Below, in pieces: positions 1-8,847 of a DNA stretch of 64,000 nucleotides (within the stretch, counting starts at the first letter, position 1; each line of letters opens with the position of its first letter). Location of the stretch: positions 1 to 64,000 of the forward strand of contig JBHOQX010000044.1 in assembly GCA_042408595.1 (NCBI GenBank). Reading direction: 5' to 3'. This stretch comes from JBHOQX01 sp042408595. Lineage in GTDB: Bacteria > Chloroflexota > Chloroflexia > Chloroflexales > Roseiflexaceae. The notes below the pieces were generated by a model that saw only the letters and a program-made list of their open reading frames with translations, was not told where the DNA came from and made no database searches. The position numbers and the translations under genes are program-made.

Positions 1-1
1 C

Positions 2-136
2 CGCGGCAAGCTGCAGCCCGGCATGCGCATCGACGGTCCGGCGATTATCACCGAGCTGGACTCGACCACGGTCGTGCTGCCGCACCACGTGGCGACCGTG
101 GATCGCTTCTACAATCTGTTGATCAATAGAGCCTAG
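2..136 (+). CDS. hyuA: Hydantoinase/oxoprolinase subunit A, C-terminal end (5' truncated by window)
   Basis: The frame is open from base 2 and ends with TAG at 134-136, giving the last 44 residues of a protein. The segment GPAIITELDSTTVVLP matches the usual C-terminal end of HyuA (ATP-dependent hydantoinase / 5-oxoprolinase large subunit), where a beta-rich PAIIEE-DSTTVV motif is followed by a short tail. It is followed on the same strand by hyuB, the normal HyuA-HyuB partner order, after a 337-bp gap that holds a repeat element. The catalytic ATPase core lies outside the window, so substrate (hydantoin, 5-oxoproline or acetone-type) cannot be judged. Confidence 0.8.
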   Translation, partial: RGKLQPGMRIDGPAIITELDSTTVVLPHHVATVDRFYNLLINRA

Positions 137-156
137 TGCGCGCACCATGCCGGGGC

Positions 157-260
157 TGTAGCAGTTCTATTTGATTCGTAACGATCAACGTCGTGCCGCC
201 TTCAGGCGGTACGCGGACGCCGCCTGAAGGCGGCACGACAACACACGCGCGACCGCTATA
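157..260. repeat. 104-bp MITE-like inverted-repeat element, copy 1
   Basis: A perfect 20-bp inverted repeat occupies 190-209 and 220-239 with a 10-nt loop. The outer ends read TGTAGC on the left and GCTATA on the right, nearly inverted with respect to each other. A second copy of the same length lies at 2462-2565, and the two agree at most positions. It sits in the gap between hyuA and hyuB and carries no reading frame. It could be a non-autonomous mobile element or a REP/BIME-like repeat; as RNA it would form a strong hairpin and might protect or terminate the hyuA transcript. The remaining gap, 261-473, shows nothing recognisable except the hyuB ribosome site. Confidence 0.75.
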
Positions 261-473
261 GAGGCTCGAGCGCGTACAGCGCGGGGACAAGGGGTCAGGG
301 GTCAGGATTCAGGCTTTCCTGGCGCTGTTACTGCTCTGCCCTTGCCCGAAAACGCCCCTCGAACATCCACTGGGGCCAGGGCGTTGTGAAGCTCGACATA
401 GCGTTCCTTTCGTGCCGCCCGTTGACGCTCAACGTTTCGGACATCGGCCCGCGAAGCGGGCAAGGAGCATGCG

Positions 474-2423
474 ATGGCAAACGTGAACACCGCTGCGATC
501 CCGCAGATCGAGATCGACCCGGTCACGCTCGACATCATCGAGAACGCGCTGAAGAACACCCGCTACGAGATGGACGCGGTGCTGTACCGCACCGCGATGA
601 GCCCGGTCATCCGCGAGCAGCACGACCAATTCCCCATGATCACCGACCCGCACGGGCGCATGGTCGTCGGCCAGTTCGGCTCGTACATCGCCGGCCTGAT
701 GGACACCTGGGACCAAAGCATCGAGCCAGGCGATGTCATCCTGCTCTCCGACCCGTACCTGTGCGGCGGGGCGATCAGCCATGTGAACGACCTGCTGGTG
801 CTGCTGCCGATCTTTTACGGTCAGGGCGACGAGGTGGAACTGATCGGCTGGGCCTCGATGTTCGGCCACGCCCAGGATGTCGGCGGGCCGCTGCCTGGCT
901 CGCTGCCGACCGGCGCGACGACGATCTTCGGCGAGGGGCTGCGGTTGCCGCCGGTCAAGCTCTACGAGCGCGGCAAACTGAACCGGGCGGTGCTCGATAT
1001 CATGCTCAACAATGTGCGCCAGCCGGAGATGAACCGCGCCGACCTGATGGCGATCGTCGCTTCGTGCCGCACCGCCGAGAAGCGGGTGCTGGAGCTGTGC
1101 GAGCGCTTCGGCAAGGACACCTACCTGGCCGCCTGCCAGGCGTTGCTCGACCGCACCTACCGGGCCATGCAGCAGCTGATCGTGCAGAACCTGCCGGAGG
1201 AGCCACAGGACTTCGAAGACTATGTCGACGACGATGGTTTGGGCAACGGGCCGTTCAAGATGAAGCTGACGATCTGGCGCGAGGGCGACCAGGCATACTT
1301 CGACTGGACGGGCACCGACCCGCAGGCGCTGGGGCCGATCAACTTCTATCTGAACGAGGGCATGTTCAAGATGTTCATCGGCGTCTACCTGATCATGGTC
1401 TTCGACCCGCAGATTCTGTTCAACGACGGCTTTTACCCGCTGCTGCACGTCACCATGCCGAAGGGCAGCCTGATCCAGCCGGAGTTCCCGGCGGCGCTCG
1501 GCTGCCGCACCCACGCCCTGACGCGCCTGTTCGACGTGCTGGGCGGCGCGTTGGCGAAGCGGGCGCCCGAGTTCACCACCGCCGCCGGCTACGGCACCAG
1601 CCCGTACCTGCTCTACAGCGGCTACGACGGCGACGGTGAGTTCTTCTACCTGATGGAGATCACCTACGGCGGCATCCCCGGCCGCCCGATCGGCGATGGG
1701 ATGGACGGGCATTCCTGGTGGCCGCTGTTCACCAACATTCCCACCGAGTACCTGGAGAGCTACTACCCGATCCGCATCGAGCGCTACACCAGCATCGAGG
1801 ACAGCGGCGGGGCCGGCTTCCACCGCGGCGGCAACGGCATCGAGAAGGTCTATACCTTTTTGGAGCCGGGCGAGATCTCCATCCACGACGACCGCTGGCT
1901 GACGCCGCCGTGGGGCATCCTGGGCGGCACCCCCGGCATGCGCTCGACCAAGATTCTGCGCCGCGCGGACGGCACGGAGCGCATCCTGCCGAGCAAGTGC
2001 GACCAGGTGCAGGTCGAGCCCGGCGACCAGCTGATCTACCGCACGGCCGGCGGCGGCGGCTGGAAAGACCCGCTCACCCGCCCGCCGGAGCTGGTGCAGC
2101 GCGATGTGCGCTATGGGCTGGTCAGCCGCGCCAAGGCCGCGCGCGACTATGGCGTGGTGCTGACCGACACGCTGGAGATCGACCTGGCAGCGACCGAGCG
2201 GCGGCGCGCTGAGATCGCTGCGGCGCGCGGCCCGGTGAAAGACTTTGACTTCGGCCCGCCGCTGGCGGAGCTGCTTGCGACCGCCCAGGAGCAGACCGGC
2301 CTCCCCGCGCCGAAAACGCCCCAGCCGGTGCGCTGGGCGGTGGCCAAGGCGGCCCGGCGGGCGAAGCAGGCCGCCAACGGGGCGGGCGCAGCGGCACATA
2401 CCGAGGCGCTGGCGGCGGACTAA
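474..2423 (+). CDS. hyuB: Hydantoinase B / N-methylhydantoinase B family protein
   Basis: This 649-residue protein has the HyuB hallmarks: an N-terminal DPVTLDIIENALKNTRYEMD helix, SPVIREQHDQFPMITD, and a GGAISHVNDLL segment followed by a long HyuB fold through about residue 560. HyuB is the second subunit of ATP-dependent cyclic-amide hydrolases (hydantoinase, 5-oxoprolinase, acetone carboxylase relatives) and acts in the cytoplasm with HyuA. The gene follows hyuA on the same strand and has an AAGGAG ribosome site just before ATG 474. The last 30 or so residues are Ala/Lys rich and look like a family-variable tail, making the protein somewhat longer than usual (500-600). The exact substrate is not readable; the acetamidase/formamidase downstream fits amide nitrogen use. 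Confidence 0.9.
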   Translation: MANVNTAAIPQIEIDPVTLDIIENALKNTRYEMDAVLYRTAMSPVIREQHDQFPMITDPHGRMVVGQFGSYIAGLMDTWDQSIEPGDVILLSDPYLCGGAISHVNDLLVLLPIFYGQGDEVELIGWASMFGHAQDVGGPLPGSLPTGATTIFGEGLRLPPVKLYERGKLNRAVLDIMLNNVRQPEMNRADLMAIVASCRTAEKRVLELCERFGKDTYLAACQALLDRTYRAMQQLIVQNLPEEPQDFEDYVDDDGLGNGPFKMKLTIWREGDQAYFDWTGTDPQALGPINFYLNEGMFKMFIGVYLIMVFDPQILFNDGFYPLLHVTMPKGSLIQPEFPAALGCRTHALTRLFDVLGGALAKRAPEFTTAAGYGTSPYLLYSGYDGDGEFFYLMEITYGGIPGRPIGDGMDGHSWWPLFTNIPTEYLESYYPIRIERYTSIEDSGGAGFHRGGNGIEKVYTFLEPGEISIHDDRWLTPPWGILGGTPGMRSTKILRRADGTERILPSKCDQVQVEPGDQLIYRTAGGGGWKDPLTRPPELVQRDVRYGLVSRAKAARDYGVVLTDTLEIDLAATERRRAEIAAARGPVKDFDFGPPLAELLATAQEQTGLPAPKTPQPVRWAVAKAARRAKQAANGAGAAAHTEALAAD

Positions 2424-2461
2424 GGCGTGACTGGATAACAAGGTAGCGAGGTGATAGCGCA

Positions 2462-2565
2462 TATAGCAGTCCTATCTGATTCGTACCGATCAACGTCGTG
2501 CCGCCGTCAGGCGGTACGCGGACGCCCCCTGAAGGCGGCACGACAATTCACGCGAGATCGCTATA
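2462..2565. repeat. 104-bp MITE-like inverted-repeat element, copy 2
   Basis: Second copy of the element at 157-260, in the same orientation and of identical length, placed 38 bp after the hyuB stop. It carries clean terminal inverted repeats (TATAGC at 2462, GCTATA ending at 2565) and the central hairpin with two mismatches in the 20-bp stem. The two copies thus bracket hyuB. Confidence 0.75.
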
Positions 2566-2869
2566 TGCGTCACCGCATACCTGATGGTAGAACCATCGAT
2601 TGCGTTGGGAGGCGCGGACAGGTCGATCCGCCTCTCCCGATGCAATCGACATCCGCGTCAACTCCAGCACCCATGTAGTGGGCTGGTGTGGAGGGCGACC
2701 GCGCATGTCCGGTCAATGACATCGTGTTGCGCTCAGGGTGTGAGAACCATGTCTCTATGCCCTGTCACGATCGTTCAACATCGTGGGAAGTGGGATTCTC
2801 CCACCTTCATCGAAGAACAAAGCTCGCATTGTGTCCACTGAAGTCGCTAACATTGCAAGGAGCGATCCC
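2566..2869. other. Intergenic region with an imperfect inverted repeat (2597-2648)
   Basis: No gene is visible. An imperfect inverted repeat with arms at about 2597-2614 and 2629-2648 (CGATTGC...GGGAGGCG against its complement) could fold into a stem upstream of the acetamidase gene. No clear promoter was found. An AAGGAG ribosome site at 2857-2862 serves the next gene. Confidence 0.4.
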
Positions 2870-3808
2870 ATGCCCGAATACACTCTGGAAAAGGGCAAAA
2901 TCCATCACAAGTGGGACAACAGCATCCCTCCGGCGATCGAAATCGAGCCAGGTGATATCGTCCACTGCGAGACGGCCGAGGTGACCAACAATCAGGTCAC
3001 GCCAGGCTGCGACGCCACGGTGTTGACGCAGCTCGATTTTTCGCAGCTCTATCCGCTAGCCGGGCCGATCTACGTCAAAGGCGCGGCGCCGGGCGATATT
3101 CTCGAGGTTGAGATTCTGCGGCTGCAAACCCTCGATTGGGGCTGGACAGGGCTGATACCGGGGCTGGGGCTGCTGGCGGAGGATTTCAAGGAGCCATACA
3201 TCCGGCACTTCGACCTGACGAACGGCGAAACCGCGCCGCTGCGCGACGACATCCACATTCCGATTCAGCCGTTCTGCGGCACCATGGGTGTGGCGCTGGA
3301 CGAACCAGGCGCGTTCGACGTGCTCCCCTGCGGCAAGGGCGGCGGCAACATCGACACACGCCATCTCAATGTCGGCGCAAAGCTCTACCTGCCGGTGTTC
3401 GTCCCGGGGGCGCTGTTCTCCGCCGGCGACTGCCACGCCGCCCAGGGCGATGGCGAGGTCTGCGTGACCGGCATTGAATGCCCGCTCCAGTTCTCGCTGC
3501 GCTTCAACGTCATCAAGGGCCGCAGCCTCCGCCCATGGAGCTACCAGTTCTTCACCCCGCCCGGCCCGATCCAGCCCAAGTACGACGAGAAGGGGTATTT
3601 CGTCACGACGGCGATCGGCCCGGACTTGATGGAAAACGCGAAGAACGCCGTCCGCGACATGATCGCCTGGCTTGGCCGGGAGAAAGGGCTCAGCCCAGAG
3701 GATGCCTACGTGCTCTGCAGCCTGGCCGGCGATTTGCGAATCAGCCAGATCGTGGATGCGCCGAACTGGTGCGTGTCGTTTTATATGGCGCTGAGCGTGT
3801 TCAGGTGA
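2870..3808 (+). CDS. Acetamidase/formamidase family protein
   Basis: The 312-residue protein starting MPEYTLEKGKIHHKWDN matches the acetamidase/formamidase family (FmdA_AmdA), which hydrolyses short amides to acid plus ammonia in the cytoplasm. Family features seen are the N-terminal HHKWDNS..P motif, EPGDIVHCET, the GAAPGDILEVEIL turn, PFCGTMGVA near the middle and GGNIDTRHL. The length is typical. ATG 2870 is chosen because AAGGAG lies 7 nt before it and the family begins here; the frame stays open upstream to 2783 but has no ribosome site there. It follows hyuA-hyuB and probably belongs to the same amide-degrading locus, although a 446-bp gap with a repeat separates them. Formamide and acetamide cannot be distinguished by sequence. 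Confidence 0.9.
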   Translation: MPEYTLEKGKIHHKWDNSIPPAIEIEPGDIVHCETAEVTNNQVTPGCDATVLTQLDFSQLYPLAGPIYVKGAAPGDILEVEILRLQTLDWGWTGLIPGLGLLAEDFKEPYIRHFDLTNGETAPLRDDIHIPIQPFCGTMGVALDEPGAFDVLPCGKGGGNIDTRHLNVGAKLYLPVFVPGALFSAGDCHAAQGDGEVCVTGIECPLQFSLRFNVIKGRSLRPWSYQFFTPPGPIQPKYDEKGYFVTTAIGPDLMENAKNAVRDMIAWLGREKGLSPEDAYVLCSLAGDLRISQIVDAPNWCVSFYMALSVFR

Positions 3809-4007
3809 ACGGTTTATCGGGCAGATCGGTTCTCGCACCCAGCAAGACGTTTCACCGGAGCTTTCGGCGGGCCGGGGCGTGGCGCACAGTCGGATGATCG
3901 CGGCGCGAGGGTGGCTGGCCTGTCACGCGCCTAGGGAGGCGTGCTGCTCGCCATCTCAGGTGCGCGCCGTCGCCACAACCCACATCTGGTTCATCGGCCC
4001 TCCGGCC

Positions 4008-5045
4008 TCACTCCACGCTTGCCTCCGGCTCGGGCGCGGCGGCGGCCACCGGGCCGCCCCGCGTGACCAACACATACGCCAGCCCCGCCACCGGCAGCAT
4101 CATCCAGTAGTTGATCAGCCGAAAGATCACCGACGCCGGGATCGCCTCCGCGCCCACGCCCAGCCCCTGCAGCATCAGCGCCAGCGCCGCCTCGACAGTA
4201 CCGCCGCCCCCCGGCAGCGCATTGAACATGCTGGTGATCAGGACGACGCCGAAGGACGCGATCACCACCTGCGGCGAGACGACGACCCCCAGGCTGTAGA
4301 GCACCAGCCACATCGCCATACTCTGCACAATCTGGCCGAGCAACTGGCAGACCACCAGCAGCCCCAGCAGCCAGGGCCGCGCCGCCACCATGTTGCGCCC
4401 GTTCGCAACCTCCGCGACGACCCGGTGGATCGGCTCGTCGCTGATGTCGATCCGCAGCACGCGCGCCACCGCGTCCTTCAGCGCCAGCATCCAGCGCAGC
4501 AGCGCGCCGTGCGAGCGCGTCAGCAGAAAGACCGCCACACCGATGACCGCCAGGGCGATCAGGCCGGCGGCCAGGCTGATGTCCTCGGCCGCGCCGATGC
4601 CGGAGCGCACCGTCAGATACACCAGGGCGTAGCAGAACATCAGCACCATCGCCGCGACGAAGCTGACCGCCTCGAGCGAGGCGAGCAGCCCGGCCTCGCC
4701 GCCCGGCACACCTTTCCACTGGAGCTTGCGGGCCAGGAAGGTGTACCCGGCGACGCCGCCGGCCGGGATGGACTGGCTGACGATCAGGCAGACGATGGTG
4801 ACGCCCCAGAGCCAGAGCGCGTTGCCGGCGCGCCGCCCAAGCGCCCGCAGGCCGACATCGTAGACGAGCGAGGTGCAGAAGAAGCCGAACAGCGTGAGCG
4901 CTACCGCCGCGCCGAGCCAGAACGGTTCAGCGTTGCGGGCCAACGCCAGGGCGGAGAGGATCTCGTGGCGCTTGACGATCACCACCGTAAGGATCGTCAG
5001 GCTGAGCAGGCTGCTGATGATGAGTTGCCAGCGCGGGACTTTCAT
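4008..5045 (-). CDS. YbhN/UPF0104-type membrane protein (LPG synthase TM-domain like)
   Basis: A 345-residue integral membrane protein with about eight hydrophobic segments. It shows features of the YbhN / lysylphosphatidylglycerol-synthase transmembrane family (LPG_synthase_TM): a GFFCTSLVYDVGLRALG segment, SIPAGGVAGYTFLARKL, and FNALPGGGGTVEAALALML near residue 290, a conserved region of these flippase-like proteins. No C-terminal aminoacyl-transferase domain is present, so lipid aminoacylation is unlikely. Members are thought to flip or transport lipid intermediates, but this one has no assigned substrate. A paralogue lies 92 bp upstream on the same strand and is probably cotranscribed. 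Confidence 0.75.
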   Translation of the reverse strand: MKVPRWQLIISSLLSLTILTVVIVKRHEILSALALARNAEPFWLGAAVALTLFGFFCTSLVYDVGLRALGRRAGNALWLWGVTIVCLIVSQSIPAGGVAGYTFLARKLQWKGVPGGEAGLLASLEAVSFVAAMVLMFCYALVYLTVRSGIGAAEDISLAAGLIALAVIGVAVFLLTRSHGALLRWMLALKDAVARVLRIDISDEPIHRVVAEVANGRNMVAARPWLLGLLVVCQLLGQIVQSMAMWLVLYSLGVVVSPQVVIASFGVVLITSMFNALPGGGGTVEAALALMLQGLGVGAEAIPASVIFRLINYWMMLPVAGLAYVLVTRGGPVAAAAPEPEASVE

Positions 5046-5137
5046 GGTATCTCAGGAGGCCTTGTAGATACGGCGCTAACCGTGCTTCTGACTCCACTGG
5101 CGTCCGCGTCGCACCTGCAAGGTCTACGACACCAGTA

Positions 5138-6130
5138 TTACGACGGCGGCGGCGCCAGCTCGGTTGCGGCGGGAGCCGCCAGGCGCGTCTGGAAGTCCGC
5201 CCCGCCGAACAGCAGCACCAGCCCGCCCATGATGCTGATGAGCAGGCGCGCGCTGAAGACCAGCAGCGCCAGCGCGATCGCCTGGCCCTCTGGGATGCCG
5301 ACTTGCGCCAGATAGACGCCGAAGACCGCCTCGCGCACGCCCAGGTTGTTGAAAAAGATCGGCGCGAGCCCCAGAATGTCTACCAGCGGGACCATCAGCA
5401 TAAAGAGCGGCAGCGGGACCGCCAGGCCCAGCGCCAGCCCGCAGGCGACATGCACACCGATCCAAATGCCCTGGAAGGCGAACGACAACAGCATGACCCA
5501 TACCAGGAACCAGCCGCGCGGCGCGTAGCTGTGCAGCGCCGTGGCGACCCGCCGCACCGGCCCGCGGGCGGCTCCCGGCAGCCATGGCACCAGCGCGTCG
5601 CCGAGCCGCGCCGCACCGAACGACGCCGCGAACACCAGCAGCGCCAGCAGCGTAAAGCCAGCGGCGACGGCCTCCAGCCGCGGATCGCCCCCGAACGCCG
5701 CGCCGGGAATGGCGCTGAGCAGGAGCGCGGCGCAGGCGATCAGGCTCAGCGCCAGAAAGCCGGTGAGCCGCTCCAGAAAGACAGACGCGCTCGCCTGACT
5801 GTAGCTCCCGATCCGCCGGCCGAGTTGGGCGACGCGCAGCGCATCCCCGCCGACGGTCGTCGGCAGAAAGTTATTGGCGAACTGCCCGGCGAGGTAATTG
5901 CCGAGCAGGAAGCGGAACGGCAGGCGCTGGCCGCGAGCGCGCAGCAGCAGCCCCCACTTGGCGGCGCTCAGCGCGACACCGGCGAACTGCAGGACGGCCG
6001 CCAGCGCCAGCAGCCAGATATTCACTGAACGCCAGGCCGCCCAAACTGCGGCCGGGTGCGCCCGCCAGATCAGCACCGCCAGCAGCGCGCCGCTCAGCAG
6101 CACACGCAATGGAACGAGTATGCGACGCAT
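5138..6130 (-). CDS. YbhN/UPF0104-type membrane protein, paralogue
   Basis: This 330-residue membrane protein belongs to the same LPG_synthase_TM family as its neighbour. Diagnostic segments are FLLGNYLAGQFANNFLPTTVGGDALRV near residue 85 and the EAVFGVYLAQVGIPEGQA region near 270, typical of the subfamily found beside glycosyltransferases. It has eight or so predicted membrane segments and no soluble domain. ATG 6130 is preferred over GTG 6136 because a GAGG ribosome site sits 5 nt before it. The pair could export or flip lipid-linked molecules; no glycosyltransferase is adjacent here, so function remains open. Confidence 0.75.
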   Translation of the reverse strand: MRRILVPLRVLLSGALLAVLIWRAHPAAVWAAWRSVNIWLLALAAVLQFAGVALSAAKWGLLLRARGQRLPFRFLLGNYLAGQFANNFLPTTVGGDALRVAQLGRRIGSYSQASASVFLERLTGFLALSLIACAALLLSAIPGAAFGGDPRLEAVAAGFTLLALLVFAASFGAARLGDALVPWLPGAARGPVRRVATALHSYAPRGWFLVWVMLLSFAFQGIWIGVHVACGLALGLAVPLPLFMLMVPLVDILGLAPIFFNNLGVREAVFGVYLAQVGIPEGQAIALALLVFSARLLISIMGGLVLLFGGADFQTRLAAPAATELAPPPS

Positions 6131-6349
6131 GGCCACCTCGGCGCGCCATTATCCCCGATCTTGCCCGGCCACGCAAACGCGGCACGGTGTGGTACAATCC
6201 CGCACAGAGAGCTTCCCAGCGGCGGGAGAGGGCGGTTCGGCCGGGCCGCATAATGCGTAGGGGTCCTGTAGAAAGCGCATGCGCCGCACTCCGATGGCAG
6301 GTCTCCGTCGGAGCGCTCCCGTACCGCTCGTTGAACGATCCAGCCAGGC

Positions 6350-7783
6350 ATGATGGTTGAAACGCTGCTCGCCCCCGGCGAGATCGTGCGCGGCAGGCGC
6401 GCCGAATACAAAATCCTGAATGTGATCGGCCGCGGCGGCATGGGCGCGGTCTACCGCGCCATGCGCACCGCCGACGGGGCGATCTGGGCGCTCAAGGAGA
6501 TGCGCCCGCTCCAGGACGCCCCGCCGCACGAGATCGCCGAGAACCGCCGGCTGTTCGAGCAGGAGGCCGAGCTGCTGCGCAGCCTCAGCCACCCGAACCT
6601 GCCGGTGATCGCCGAGTCGTTCGAGCATCAGGGCCGCCCGGTGCTGGTGATGGAGTTCGTGCCGGGCGAGACGCTCGAAGCGCGCATCCACGAGGCGAAC
6701 GCGCCGTTGCCGCGTACGCAGGCGGTGAGCTACGGCATTCAGCTCGCCCGCGTGCTCGGCTATCTGCACACCCGCACCCCGCCGATCATCTACCGCGACA
6801 TGAAGCCCTCGAACGTCATGCTCACCCCCGAGGGGGTGCTCAAGTTGCTGGATTTCGGCGTGGCGCGCACCTACAAGGAGCGCAAATCGAAGGACACGAT
6901 CGCGATGGGCTCGGCAGGCTACGCGCCGCCGGAGCAGTACGGCAAGGGCCAGACCGACGCGCGCTCCGATGTGTATGCCCTGGGCGCGACGCTGCTGCAC
7001 CTGCTGACCAACATCCCGCCTATCCCGCTCCAGACGCCGGCCGAGGGGAGCATCCAGGCGATCAATCCTTCGGTCGACCGCGCCACGGAACAGGTGATTA
7101 TCAAGGCGATGCAGCTCGACCCGAACGATCGCTATCAGACGATGGCCGAGTTTGAGGGCGCGCTGATGAAGGTGCTCGGCGGCGCGTATGTCGATCCGAC
7201 GCTCCGCGCTGCGCCGCGCCCTCCGGTCGATCCGCCGGCGGCGGCCGCCCCGCCCCAACCCGCGCCGCCACCGGTTCCGGCAGTCCAACCGCGCTCGCAC
7301 CCTGTGATGCAACCGGCGCCATCCGCCGTCCCGCCGGCCCCGGCGGCGCAGCCCGCCGCGCCGGTGGCCGCCGATGCCGGCCCGACCTGCGAGCGCTGCG
7401 GCCGGGTGAATAAGGCCCGCGCCCGCTTCTGTGCCTGGTGCGGCGCACCGCTCGGCGCGCGCCCGGCCGCCAGGCTGCGGCTGACCTCGCGGCGTGGCTC
7501 GTGGGAGCAGAAGCTCGACCGCCCGACGATGCGGATCGGGCGGCGCGACCCGCGGCAGCAGCACTACCCCGAGATCGACCTGGCCGAGCACGATCGGGGC
7601 ATCGCCTCGCGCAATCACGCGGTCATCCAGCGCGACGGCGACTCGTATGCGATCATCGATCTCGGCTCGACCAACGGGACATTCCTGAACGGCGCCCGCC
7701 TCGTACCCAACATGCCCCGCCAACTGCGCTCCGGCGACCGGCTCAAGATCGGCGAAGTCGAGATGGAGTTTCGGGTGGTATGA
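6350..7783 (+). CDS. Serine/threonine protein kinase with zinc ribbon and C-terminal FHA domain
   Basis: The 477-residue protein combines three modules. Residues about 20-285 form a Hanks-type kinase: glycine loop GRGGMGAVYRA, lysine in ALKEM, catalytic YRDMKPSNVM (Tyr in place of the usual His of HRD), DFGVAR, and the APPEQ activation segment. A proline/alanine-rich linker (about 285-345) leads to a CERC...CAWCG zinc ribbon, then an FHA domain (about 380-477) with IGRR, SRNHAVI and DLGSTNGTFLNG. FHA domains bind phosphothreonine, so the kinase may recruit its own phosphorylated partners. No transmembrane segment is seen, so it is probably cytoplasmic. A TGG-TACAAT extended -10 lies at 6190-6198. 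Two adjacent ATGs occur (6350, 6353); either may be used. Confidence 0.9.
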   Translation: MMVETLLAPGEIVRGRRAEYKILNVIGRGGMGAVYRAMRTADGAIWALKEMRPLQDAPPHEIAENRRLFEQEAELLRSLSHPNLPVIAESFEHQGRPVLVMEFVPGETLEARIHEANAPLPRTQAVSYGIQLARVLGYLHTRTPPIIYRDMKPSNVMLTPEGVLKLLDFGVARTYKERKSKDTIAMGSAGYAPPEQYGKGQTDARSDVYALGATLLHLLTNIPPIPLQTPAEGSIQAINPSVDRATEQVIIKAMQLDPNDRYQTMAEFEGALMKVLGGAYVDPTLRAAPRPPVDPPAAAAPPQPAPPPVPAVQPRSHPVMQPAPSAVPPAPAAQPAAPVAADAGPTCERCGRVNKARARFCAWCGAPLGARPAARLRLTSRRGSWEQKLDRPTMRIGRRDPRQQHYPEIDLAEHDRGIASRNHAVIQRDGDSYAIIDLGSTNGTFLNGARLVPNMPRQLRSGDRLKIGEVEMEFRVV

Positions 7784-7913
7784 AGGACAGCGGACGATGG
7801 ACGATCGACGGCGGACGAGCGATGAATGATGAGCGATGAATGATCAGGCTTGCCCTTTGCCGCCTGGTCACCCGCTCACCCGCCCGCCCTGCAAAGCTCG
7901 CACAAACATACCT
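7784..7913. repeat. Low-complexity GGACGATGGAC / GATGAATGA repeat tract
   Basis: The 130-bp gap between the FHA kinase and purQ contains degenerate direct repeats of GGACGATGGACGA (about 7787-7815) followed by two GATGAATGA units (about 7818-7842). A similar GATGGACGATGGAC tract occurs inside purQ at about 8244-8265. Such tracts look like slippage-prone spacer DNA. Confidence 0.5.
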
Positions 7914-8747
7914 ATGTTGCCGAAAGCACTGATTCTGCGCGCCCCGGGCATCAACCGCGACGAAGACGCCGCAGCGGCGATCGAGCTTGCCGGCGGGGCC
8001 GCCGAGCGCGTCCATGTCAACCGGCTGGTCGCCGGCGAGCGCCGCCTGGCGGACTACGCGCTCGTGATCATCCCCGGCGGCTTCTCCTACGGCGACCACC
8101 TCGGCGCGGGCAAGCTGCTCGCGGTCGACCTGGCGCATCGCCTGGGCGACCAGATCCACGCGTTCGTCGCCGACGGTCGGCCGGTGATCGGGATCTGCAA
8201 CGGTTTTCAGGTGCTGGTGAAGGCAGGGATTCTGCCAGGGCCGGACGATGGCCGATGGACGATGGACACCGGTGCAGCTCCCTTGTCCCCTGCCCGCCGT
8301 CCACCGTCCCCCGCCGCGACACTGACCGACAACCGCTCGGGGCGCTTCGAGTGCCGCTGGGTGCGGCTGGCGGCCGACCCGGCGAGCCGCTGCGTGTTCA
8401 CGCGCGGGCTGGAGCGGCCGATCGAGGCGCCGGTGGCCCACGGCGAGGGGCGCTTCGTCGCCCGCGACGCCGCGGCGCTGGCGATGCTGCGGGAGCACGG
8501 CCAGGTGGCGCTGCGCTATGTCACGCCCCCCGGCGAACCGCTGGCTTACCCGGACAACCCGAACGGCTCGGACGACGCGATCGCCGGCATCTGCAACCCG
8601 GCCGGGAATGTGCTGGGGCTGATGCCACACCCGGAGAACGCCGTGCGCCCCCAACAGCACCCGCGCTGGACGCGTGAGCCGCCCCGCGCCGAAGGCGACG
8701 GCCTGGCGCTGTTCCGCAACGCCGTGCGTTACGCCCGGGAGCTTTGA
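7914..8747 (+). CDS. purQ: Phosphoribosylformylglycinamidine synthase, glutaminase subunit PurQ
   Basis: PurQ releases ammonia from glutamine for PurL in step four of purine synthesis. The 277-residue sequence is a class I glutamine amidotransferase: IIPGGFSYGDHLGAG, nucleophile Cys in GICNGFQVL (about residue 94), and the His-Glu pair in GLMPHPENAV near residue 238. ATG 7914 gives the family N-terminus (PKALILRAPGINRDEDAA). Residues about 109-139 (PDDGRWTMDTG... to TLTDN) are an extra stretch encoded by low-complexity DNA like the upstream spacer; it falls in a loop after the nucleophile elbow, keeps frame, and lengthens the protein beyond the usual 225-260. purS and purL are not in the window. 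Confidence 0.9.
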   Translation: MLPKALILRAPGINRDEDAAAAIELAGGAAERVHVNRLVAGERRLADYALVIIPGGFSYGDHLGAGKLLAVDLAHRLGDQIHAFVADGRPVIGICNGFQVLVKAGILPGPDDGRWTMDTGAAPLSPARRPPSPAATLTDNRSGRFECRWVRLAADPASRCVFTRGLERPIEAPVAHGEGRFVARDAAALAMLREHGQVALRYVTPPGEPLAYPDNPNGSDDAIAGICNPAGNVLGLMPHPENAVRPQQHPRWTREPPRAEGDGLALFRNAVRYAREL

Positions 8748-8847
8748 CAGCCAACCCCCTTGTTGTTCGCCGCAGCGGCGCGGAGGATGCGGCGATCGCT
8801 GCGGCTCGCCACCGCCTTCGCTGCATCCCTGCGCCAGAAGATGGCCC

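Noticed and set aside
429..2462. Long antisense open frame (677 codons) opposite hyuB
   Set aside because: GC-rich shadow frame of a strongly conserved sense gene; repetitive Arg/Ala/Gln composition, no family resemblance.
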